Source of the DNA: CAYVFC01 sp964450715
GTDB lineage: Bacteria > Myxococcota_A > Polyangia > Polyangiales > JAFGIB01
DNA length: 64,000 bases
Direction: 5' to 3'
Assembly (NCBI GenBank): GCA_964450715.1
Contig: CAYVFC010000011.1
Location: forward strand, 29,020-93,019
Part shown: positions 57,768-64,000 of the stretch, piece by piece
Layout of the letters: each line of letters opens with the position of its first letter
Position numbering within the stretch: the first letter of the stretch is position 1
The notes under the pieces: generated by a model
Database searches by the model: none
What the model saw: the letters and a program-made list of their open reading frames with translations, nothing else
What the model was told of the DNA's origin: nothing
Made by a program: the position numbers and the translations under genes

Positions 57768-60158
57768 ATGCAACCAGACACCGAAATGAAAAGGCAAGGG
57801 GACTATTGCGCCGAACGGCCGGCGCTGCTGGCGGCAGTCGTGCTGCTGGCCGTCGCGGTCTACGGCCCCAACCTCGGCCATCCGTTCCAGTACGACGACG
57901 TCGCCAAGATCGTGCACAACCCCAAGCTGCTCGAACCGCTCGGTTACCTCGAGGCTTTCGGCCGCGAGGGCTATTCCGAGGACACGACCCGCCTGTTACC
58001 GAACCTGACCTTCAGTCTGAACTACGCGCTGTTCGGCTGGGATAGCTTCGGCTACCACCTGACCAACCTGCTCTTTCATCTGATCAATATCTGGCTGGTG
58101 GCGCTGCTCGGGCAGGCGGTACTGCGCCGGCTGGGGAGCGATAACCGAAATATTCCGCTGCTCGGCGCGGCCATCTTCGCCGTGCACCCGCTCAACAGCG
58201 AGGCGGTCAACTACTGCAATGCGCGGCCCAATGTTATGGCCGCTACCTTCTACCTTCTGTCGCTGCTGAGCTTTCTGCGAGCGCTCGAATCGAGAGGGCA
58301 GCCGCCGCTGGTGCGGGCGGGCGGCTGGTGCCTGTTCGCCCTGGTCTTGACGGCGGCGCTGCTCAGCAAGGAGCGCGCGGTCACCGTGGTGGTAATGGCT
58401 CCGCTCCTGGCCCTCTGGATAGAGGAAGCAAAGCCGGGAACGCTGCCCGGGGCGAAAAGAGAGATCGGCCTGGCGACCGCAGGGCTGCTGCTGGCGGGTA
58501 CCGCTTCCCTGTTTTTGACCGGGGCCTACGCCGAGATCGACCGCGTCGTGTTCGGGATGGGCGAGCGGATCAGCGACCACTGGGTATTATCCCGGTTGCT
58601 GGTCATGCTGGGGCAGGCGAAGGTATTGACGCTGTACCTCGGCCTGGCGCTGTTCCCGCTTCCAGCTTTTCTCAGCGTGGACCACGCCCAGCCCGCCCTC
58701 TGGGCGCAGGTACGCGCGAGCGCGGGCGAGGCGGGGGAGCTGGCCGCGCTGCTGGCGGTTCCGCTGCTCAGCGCGCTGTTACTGCTGGTCGTGATCGCGG
58801 CGGCGCTGGCCCTGCGGCGCCGGGCCGCCTTTGTTTCCTTCTTCCTGCTCTGGTTTTTCATCGCCCACGCTCCCAGCACGATCATGCCCCGGGGCGAAAT
58901 GATGGTGGAGTACCGCACCTACCTACCCATGGTGGGCGTCTGCTTGCTGCTGGCCTGGGCGCTTACCAGCGCCTGGCCGCTTCTTTGCGCGCGCTCGGGC
59001 TTCCTCGAACGGCACCGCCGGCCGGCCGCCCACCTGATGGTGACGCTGCTGCTCTGCTCGCTGGCGGCCGGGACCATGGTGCGCAACCGGGCCTGGGCTT
59101 CCGCCTACGACCTCTGGCTGGACGCCGCTCGCAAGGCGCCGCACAGCCCGCGGGCGCTCTCCAACGTAGGCAAGGAGCTCGCCCAGCGGGAGGAGACGGA
59201 CGGCGCCATAGAGTACCTGCAGCGCGCGCTGCGGGTCGATGCGAATTTCGGCGACGCGCACAACGGGCTGGCGGCGCTTCTGATCATGCGTGGAGAGCTG
59301 GACCGCGCTGGCGAGCACCTGCACAAGGCCCTGCGCAACGCCTCGAATAAAGTAGACGCGTTGAACAACCTGGGAAACGCCCTGGCCCAGAAGGGGATGC
59401 TGGACGAGGCGATCGCGGTGTTCGGGCAAGCGCTCGAACGCAGACCCCACGCGCCGGATACGCTCAATAACCTGGGCATGGCGCTCTATCTGCAAGGAAA
59501 ACCGCGGGAGGCCATCGAGCGCTACCGCGAAGCGCTGCACACCGCCCCTGACCTGGCCGAAGCGCGTTACAACCTGGGCGTGGCGCTCTCCTCGATCGGC
59601 GAGCGGGAGCAGGCCATCGAGCAGCTCCGCCAGGCGCTGCGCATCGACCCGGAATACGCCAAGGCCCACAACAACCTGGGCGTGGCGCTGGCCGCCTTGG
59701 GCAAGACCGAGCAGGCTGTCGCTAGCTACCGCAAGGCGCTCGAGCTTCAGCCGAACAATGCGCAGGCCCACTACAACCTGGGCGTGGCGCTCGGTGCGCA
59801 GGGCAAGCTGGACGAGGCGGCCCTCTGCTACGCCAGGGCGCTGAACCTGCGGTCCGACTACGCCGAGGCCCACACCAACCTCGGCATCATCCAGTTCCGG
59901 CAGGGAAAGGCCGCCTCGGCCATGGACCACTATCGCAAGGCGCTGCAGATAACCCCGCGGCTCTTGCAGGCCCATCTCAACCTGGCCATCGCCCTGGGGG
60001 CGCTGGGCCGGTTCGAGGAGGCCCTGCGGCACAGCCGCGAGGCATTGCGCATCGATCCCGATCGGCCCATCGCCAGGCGTACCTTTGAGGCGCTGAAGCG
60101 CCAGGCCGAGGCGGGCGGGCCGCCCGAGGCGGCGACCTCAACCGAGCCGCCGGAGTAA
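57768..60158 (+). CDS. Polytopic membrane protein with C-terminal TPR array (TMTC-like)
   Basis: 796 residues from the ATG at 57768. Residues 20-440 contain ten or so membrane helices, with GHPFQYDDVAKIVHNPKLLE near the N terminus and FAVHPLNSEAVNYCNARPNV, the pattern of DUF1736/TMTC-type proteins related to C-type mannosyltransferases. Asp pairs near the N terminus (QYDDVAKI) sit where GT-C enzymes carry catalytic acids. Residues 455-790 are about nine TPR units (GDAHNGLAALLIMRGELDRA; DTLNNLGMALYLQGKPREAI). A role in O-glycosylation of exported proteins is plausible by analogy. No acceptor gene is adjacent. Confidence 0.9.
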   Translation: MQPDTEMKRQGDYCAERPALLAAVVLLAVAVYGPNLGHPFQYDDVAKIVHNPKLLEPLGYLEAFGREGYSEDTTRLLPNLTFSLNYALFGWDSFGYHLTNLLFHLINIWLVALLGQAVLRRLGSDNRNIPLLGAAIFAVHPLNSEAVNYCNARPNVMAATFYLLSLLSFLRALESRGQPPLVRAGGWCLFALVLTAALLSKERAVTVVVMAPLLALWIEEAKPGTLPGAKREIGLATAGLLLAGTASLFLTGAYAEIDRVVFGMGERISDHWVLSRLLVMLGQAKVLTLYLGLALFPLPAFLSVDHAQPALWAQVRASAGEAGELAALLAVPLLSALLLLVVIAAALALRRRAAFVSFFLLWFFIAHAPSTIMPRGEMMVEYRTYLPMVGVCLLLAWALTSAWPLLCARSGFLERHRRPAAHLMVTLLLCSLAAGTMVRNRAWASAYDLWLDAARKAPHSPRALSNVGKELAQREETDGAIEYLQRALRVDANFGDAHNGLAALLIMRGELDRAGEHLHKALRNASNKVDALNNLGNALAQKGMLDEAIAVFGQALERRPHAPDTLNNLGMALYLQGKPREAIERYREALHTAPDLAEARYNLGVALSSIGEREQAIEQLRQALRIDPEYAKAHNNLGVALAALGKTEQAVASYRKALELQPNNAQAHYNLGVALGAQGKLDEAALCYARALNLRSDYAEAHTNLGIIQFRQGKAASAMDHYRKALQITPRLLQAHLNLAIALGALGRFEEALRHSREALRIDPDRPIARRTFEALKRQAEAGGPPEAATSTEPPE

Positions 60159-60220
60159 CATCGGGGGGGCTGTTCAACCGCGTGCGTCTTTGCTAGCTAC
60201 AGCGGCAGGGGTGTGATCGC

Positions 60221-61711
60221 GTGGCAGAGAGGGCGGAAAAACCGACTTATCAGCAGCTGGAGCTTCGGGTACGGCAACTGGAGGCTCGTCTGGCCGAGCT
60301 CGAGCAGGCCGAGGCCTCGCTGGAGAAACGGGAATCGCGTATGCGGGAGGTCGAGAAGATGGCGCTTCTCGGCCACTGGGATCTGGATCTGACCACCAAT
60401 ACCCTGTACTGGTCGGACGAGATCTACCGCATCTTCGATCTATCCCCGGAGCGGTTCGAGGCCACCTACGAGGCGTTTCTCGATACGGTACACCCGGATG
60501 ACCGACAGCTCGTAGACCGTTCCTATTCCGAGTCGCTGCAGAACCGTACCGGCTACGACATCGTGCACCGCCTGCTGCTGCGCGACGGCAGGGTCCGCTA
60601 CGTGCACGAGAAGTGCCGGACCGAGTACGACGCCGAGGGTAGACCGCTGCGTTCGCTGGGCACGGTGCAGGACATCACCGAGAGGGTACGCGCCGGGCAG
60701 GGCTTCAGCGGCATCGTCGGTAGCGATGCGAAGATGCGCGAGCTGTTCGACAGCATTCGGGATCTGGCGGACATCTCGGTGCCGGTCTACATCCAGGGCG
60801 AGAGCGGGACCGGCAAGGAGCTGGTAGCTGCCGCCATCCACAACCAGGGGCCCAGGTCGGGCAAGCCTTTCGTGCCGGTCAATTGCAGCGCGCTGCCCGA
60901 AGGACTGCTGGAGAGCGAGCTGTTCGGGCACGTCAAGGGGGCCTTCACCGGAGCGGTCAGGGACAAGAAGGGGCGTTTCGAGCTGGCAAACGGCGGAACT
61001 CTCTTTCTGGACGAGATCGCGGATCTGCCCAGAAACGTTCAGGCCAAGCTGCTACGGGTGTTGCAGGAGGGCCGTTTCGAGCGGGTGGGCGACGAGAAGA
61101 CCTTCTCGGTCGATGTCCGTATCATCAGCGCGGCCAACCGCGATCTCAGGTCCGAGGTAGACCGGGGAGACTTCCGAGCCGACCTCTTCTATCGGATCCG
61201 CGTGGTGCCGCTCTATCTTCCACCGCTGCGCGAGCGCAAGACCGACATCCCGCTTCTGGTCGACCATTTCGTAGAAAGGATGGGACGCGAGGGACAGCAC
61301 ACCGAGGGGGTCGCCAGCGAAGTCATGCCCTTCTTGCTCGACTACCCCTGGCCGGGCAATATCCGCGAGTTGCAGAGCGCGCTTCAGTATGCGCTCATCA
61401 AATCCCGGGGCCGGATAATTCGGCCGGAGCACCTTCCCGAAGAGTTGCGAGCGGCGAGCGGCTCGCGCGGCGATCGTCAGCTCGGGTCGTCCATCCCCCC
61501 CATCGATCCGAAGACGGGACAGACGGGGGCCGCGGTTCGCTCGTCTTCGGCAGACGGCGATCCTGGAGCGGCCCGGTCGAAGCTCGACCGCGGCAGCGTG
61601 CAGAGGGCTCTGGACCGCGCGGGTGGAAACAAGACGCGAGCGGCGAAATTGCTGGGGGTGGGGCGCGCAACACTGTACAGGTTCCTGGGCAGCGAGCTCG
61701 ACCGGGCGTAG
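60221..61711 (+). CDS. Sigma-54-dependent activator with PAS domain
   Basis: 496 residues from the GTG at 60221. A coiled coil (about 5-45), a PAS domain (about 47-165: LGHWDLDLTTNTLYWSDEIY, ending VQDITERVR), and an AAA+ domain with Walker A ESGTGKE, the sigma-54-contact loop GAFTGA, and Walker B LFLDEIAD. The C terminus carries a Fis-type helix-turn-helix (ALDRAGGNKTRAAKLLGVGR). It has no receiver domain, so the PAS probably senses a ligand or redox state directly. No sigma-54 promoter was convincingly found in the window. The following gene starts 196 bases downstream. Confidence 0.95.
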   Translation: MAERAEKPTYQQLELRVRQLEARLAELEQAEASLEKRESRMREVEKMALLGHWDLDLTTNTLYWSDEIYRIFDLSPERFEATYEAFLDTVHPDDRQLVDRSYSESLQNRTGYDIVHRLLLRDGRVRYVHEKCRTEYDAEGRPLRSLGTVQDITERVRAGQGFSGIVGSDAKMRELFDSIRDLADISVPVYIQGESGTGKELVAAAIHNQGPRSGKPFVPVNCSALPEGLLESELFGHVKGAFTGAVRDKKGRFELANGGTLFLDEIADLPRNVQAKLLRVLQEGRFERVGDEKTFSVDVRIISAANRDLRSEVDRGDFRADLFYRIRVVPLYLPPLRERKTDIPLLVDHFVERMGREGQHTEGVASEVMPFLLDYPWPGNIRELQSALQYALIKSRGRIIRPEHLPEELRAASGSRGDRQLGSSIPPIDPKTGQTGAAVRSSSADGDPGAARSKLDRGSVQRALDRAGGNKTRAAKLLGVGRATLYRFLGSELDRA

Positions 61712-61821
61712 CTCCGGGCGCTCTGCCGACGCGCCCCGTAACCCGCCCCCTTTTCTATATACGGCTATCGGAAAAGCGACTCCCGGTATTGCAGGGTCGG
61801 TTGTCGCGGCCGATTGCGTGA

Positions 61822-61843
61822 TCACCTTGAACCTATCAGGTGA
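61822..61843. promoter_or_regulatory. Small inverted repeat before the PEGA/barrel gene
   Basis: TCACCT (61822-61827) and AGGTGA (61838-61843) form a 22-base imperfect palindrome. A possible -35-like TTGATT at 61851-61856 and TATTCT at 61873-61878 lie just downstream, with a 16-base spacer. The arrangement suits an operator upstream of a promoter, but the promoter match is weak. Confidence 0.35.
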
Positions 61844-61907
61844 ACAAGTTTTGATTTCTAGTGGTATCGTGATATTCTATTCATATTGTAATTTTCGAAT
61901 ACGTATC

Positions 61908-63377
61908 ATGCGGTCGAACCGGATCTCATATATGGCTCTTCTGGGCGTGCGCGGCGTGGTAGCGGTGCTCGCGGTTTCCCTCGTGGCGCTGACCGCGCCC
62001 TCAGCCGTCCGCGCGCAGAAAGGTACGGCCAAGCTCAAGGTCCTGGGCGGCGAGCCCGGAGCCGTGGTCAGGGTGAACGGCGAGTATTTGGGCCTCTTAC
62101 CCATGAAGCACGCGGCAAGGGTCGAGGCCGGTACCCTTTTCCTGGAGGTGCAAGCCGACGGGTTTCAAACCTATCAGCGGACTGTCGATGTCGCTCCGCA
62201 TTCCCGCAAGAGGGTGCACGTGGAGCTGGTCGCCGAGCCAGAGTCCCTGCCGTCCGAACCGGTGCCGGCTTACGAGAGCGCGGAGCTCGCCGATCCGGAG
62301 CCGCTTGACGATCCGGTTACTGGTTTCGGTATGCGCACGATTTCCATATTCGATTTGAAGGCAATCGCCGTCTCACCGTCGACCACCGATCCGGCGACCC
62401 AGGCGCCGCCGCCGGCCGCGACGCCACCCTTGCCTCTGCCGCCGGCACCGGTCACCGCGTCGAGCCCGCCCCAGACGCTCGCGGTATCGGAATCGAGCCC
62501 GGGCACCGCTCCCCGCCGGACCGCTCGTACCAAGGAAGCCCTGGCGGCGCTTCGAACGCCTTCCGCATCCGCCGCGATACAGCCGGCACCGACCAGTGAC
62601 GGCAGCCGTACGGTGGCCCGAACGGTTCCAGCCGAGCAGCCGCTGTTGCCCGAGGATGGCGGCTCGGGCTCGCCGGTCGCCTCCCCGGATGCGATGTCGC
62701 CGACCGGAGCGGCTGCCGCGCCCGCCCAGACCGGGCCGGAAGCGGGCGACAGCTACCCAGGCGAGCGAGAGAGCGAAGGGCCGGACGATTTTGACCCGTT
62801 CAACCTGGACGTTTTCGGAGGGTACTCCTATCTCTTCATGGTGCTCGGACACGAGCAGCGCCCCACGGCCGAGCAGGTGCAGAGCATGACCCCGGAGCAG
62901 GTCGAGCGGCTGGCAAACGCCACGCCCGCCGACCTGGTGGACACCGTACAGGGCCCGGGGCTGAGCACGGGCGCCGCCGTCTGGCTGCAATACAACCCCG
63001 TCTGGCTGGGGATACGACTGGGCTACGCGAACTATAACCCGGCGAGTATCCTGACGTTGATGGGCGAGCTGGGGTTGCGGTTCCAGGGCAGCGTGGCCGA
63101 GGTATTCTTCGGCTTCGGCCTGGGGTCGGGCTGGCTCTACGGTGTCAGCCCGGAACGTATCAAGGAGAATTCGGGGCTCGCGCTCAAGTTCGGCCTGGGA
63201 GTGAACTTCTTCGTGGCACCGGACGTCGCCTTCGGCTTGGGCGTGGACGCGGTCGGTCTGTTTCTGGCCGGCAAGGGTATCTCGCCCTCGCAGATCGGTG
63301 ATTTCGACCCGGAGCGGTCGAACCACCCCATCGGCGTGCAGCTACCCATCGTGCTCAACCTGGGGCTGCGCACCTGA
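61908..63377 (+). CDS. Exported PEGA-domain protein with C-terminal beta-barrel-like region
   Basis: 489 residues from the ATG at 61908; the ATG at 61932 (MALLGVRG) is possible. After a signal peptide (VLAVSLVALTAPSAVRAQ) a PEGA domain spans about 36-105 (KLKVLGGEPGAVVRVNGEYL; LFLEVQADGFQTYQRTVDVA). A long Pro/Ala/Thr linker follows to about residue 285. The last 200 residues are strand-rich with Gly and aromatic alternation (FGGYSYLFMVLGHEQR; WLQYNPVWLGIRLGYANYNP; EVFFGFGLGSGWLYGVSPE), typical of an outer-membrane barrel, ending LPIVLNLGLRT. PEGA parts often recognise wall or surface polymers. No enzyme motif is seen. Confidence 0.85.
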   Translation: MRSNRISYMALLGVRGVVAVLAVSLVALTAPSAVRAQKGTAKLKVLGGEPGAVVRVNGEYLGLLPMKHAARVEAGTLFLEVQADGFQTYQRTVDVAPHSRKRVHVELVAEPESLPSEPVPAYESAELADPEPLDDPVTGFGMRTISIFDLKAIAVSPSTTDPATQAPPPAATPPLPLPPAPVTASSPPQTLAVSESSPGTAPRRTARTKEALAALRTPSASAAIQPAPTSDGSRTVARTVPAEQPLLPEDGGSGSPVASPDAMSPTGAAAAPAQTGPEAGDSYPGERESEGPDDFDPFNLDVFGGYSYLFMVLGHEQRPTAEQVQSMTPEQVERLANATPADLVDTVQGPGLSTGAAVWLQYNPVWLGIRLGYANYNPASILTLMGELGLRFQGSVAEVFFGFGLGSGWLYGVSPERIKENSGLALKFGLGVNFFVAPDVAFGLGVDAVGLFLAGKGISPSQIGDFDPERSNHPIGVQLPIVLNLGLRT

Positions 63378-63400
63378 TCCCCCCCCCTCGTGCCCCCTCC

Positions 63401-63490
63401 GGATCACCGGAACCGCGCGTCCGGATTCGCTTCCGGCCTTCACGCCGCATCTGCTTCCCGGACGGCATCGCCGCGCGGTTCCGGTGATCC
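63401..63490. repeat. 90-bp inverted repeat downstream of the PEGA/barrel gene
   Basis: GGATCACCGGAACCGCGCG (63401-63419) is the reverse complement of the right end CGCGCGGTTCCGGTGATCC. The interior contains CGCATCTGCTTCCCGGACGG, which resembles fragments of the other palindromes (GCATCTGC). It lies 23 bases after the gene and may double as a transcription end signal. Confidence 0.7.
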
Positions 63491-63650
63491 CGCGTACGAC
63501 CTGCTGTTTCGTAGGGGAGTGGCTTGCCTCCTGCCGGGCGGGCGCAAGGCCTCACCATTGATCACATTTTTAATGAGATTCGTTTTTTGGGGAATTTTAC
63601 TAGACTCGAGTTTGGCGGATTTTTGCTACTGCGAGCGGTCCAAAACGCGC

Positions 63651-63731
63651 CTAGCTGCGTCAGGCGAGCCGTTTTTGTGCTCGACGTAGCTCCACTACGC
63701 CTGCGCAAAAACGGCTCGCCTTCCTAGCTAG
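63651..63731. mobile_element. 81-bp nested palindrome
   Basis: Arms AGGCGAGCCGTTTTTG and CAAAAACGGCTCGCCTT flank a core CTCGACGTAGCTCCACTACG. CTAG bounds both sides (63651-63654 and 63728-63731, or the adjacent 63724-63727). The core has the same shape as that of the 63728-63895 element. Confidence 0.7.
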
Positions 63732-63895
63732 TTCCCGGCTCAAAATGCAACTCCCGTCGCCTCGCTTGCGGGGCGGGCGCATCTGCTGCGTCGTTCCTCC
63801 TCGAAATAGCCCCACTATTCGCTCGTCGTCACTCCTTGCAGCTGCGCCCGCCGCGCTGCGCGATGCTCGGTCCGGCATTTTGAGCCGGGAACTAG
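63728..63895. mobile_element. 168-bp nested palindrome related to copies A and B
   Basis: Terminal repeat CTAGTTCCCGGCTCAAAATG, with an exact mirror ending GAGCCGGGAACTAG. The core GCATCTGCTGCGTCGTTCCT then CCTCGAAATAGCCCCACTAT aligns by eye with CCATCTGCGGCCTCGTCCCT and CCTAGAAATGGCTATACCAT of copy A, and the total length is almost the same (168 against 170). Confidence 0.75.
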
Positions 63896-64000
63896 CTATC
63901 CGCGTTTTGTCCTCGCTCTCGCTACGCAAAAACCGCCAAACTCGAGACTAGAAGCCATTTCATAAATACTCCCGTCGTCTTTCGGGCGGGGCGGCCCCAT

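Larger units (their letters stand above)
63600..63951. mobile_element. 352-bp composite palindrome with CTAG ends
   Basis: The left arm starts CTAGACTCGAGTTTGGCGG and continues to AAAACGCG near 63649. The right arm is its reverse complement with a few changes and ends at CTAG (63948-63951). Arms are about 45-50 bases. Two smaller palindromes (63651-63731 and 63728-63895) lie inside, each bounded by CTAG, so this looks like an element invaded twice by related ones. No credible frame is present. Confidence 0.75.

Overview
The window is a high-GC, gene-dense bacterial chromosome segment, with all assignments made by reading the sequence. Two eukaryotic-like Ser/Thr kinases, TSP type 3 proteins with a Myxococcota-like C-terminal anchor, PEGA and DUF4388-like domains, a sigma-54 activator and vWA lipoproteins with Gly-rich linkers point to a Myxococcota or other former deltaproteobacterial lineage. 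A glycyl radical enzyme and a molybdopterin oxidoreductase suggest at least facultative anaerobic metabolism. I saw no rRNA, tRNA, CRISPR array, phage or complete insertion sequence.

Layout. 71-4589 (-): a J-domain/TPR protein, an Hsp70 and a small protein sharing a winged-helix-like domain. 4695-10823 (-): xerC, hslV, hslU, argB, argD, argF, with four-base overlaps at hslV/hslU, argB/argD and argD/argF. 11100-16901 (-): a 3-kb three-gene cassette (Cys-rich lipoprotein, outer-membrane barrel, small PstS-like periplasmic protein) present twice in tandem, with a two-receiver response regulator upstream. 18102-22775: a vWA lipoprotein, a TetR regulator, a DUF4388/J-like protein and an acidic-tailed lipoprotein. 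22930-31159 (+): an AmrS-like radical SAM protein, a membrane spermidine-synthase-like protein and a TSP3/OmpA-type surface pair. 31227-35591 (-): a 1454-residue kinase/AAA/TPR protein. 35742-38943 (+): a class III aminotransferase-fold enzyme, an APH-fold kinase and a small lipoprotein.

39065-45399 (-) reads as one operon: phosphofructokinase, a receptor kinase whose sensor is a type I periplasmic-binding domain, and a two-subunit molybdenum oxidoreductase. 45717-47617 is a two-gene cassette (RsbR-like STAS protein plus an unknown) enclosed by inverted copies of a 170-bp palindrome. 47614-52865 (-): a glycyl radical enzyme with an N-terminal SCP2-like domain, its activase and a membrane M28 peptidase; a TetR regulator and a glycosyltransferase lie upstream. 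54744-63377: a zinc-ribbon protein, a LolA-like protein, a lipoprotein/DUF4145-like pair, a TMTC-like TPR membrane protein, a sigma-54 activator and a PEGA/beta-barrel protein.

The strongest unexplained signals are: a family of palindromic elements sitting at CTAG (one at TTA), two of which bracket a gene pair with compensatory base changes in their arms; the duplicated lipoprotein-barrel-PstS-like cassette; the SCP2-glycyl radical fusion operon; and the ligand-binding receptor kinase placed between a glycolytic enzyme and a molybdenum oxidoreductase.
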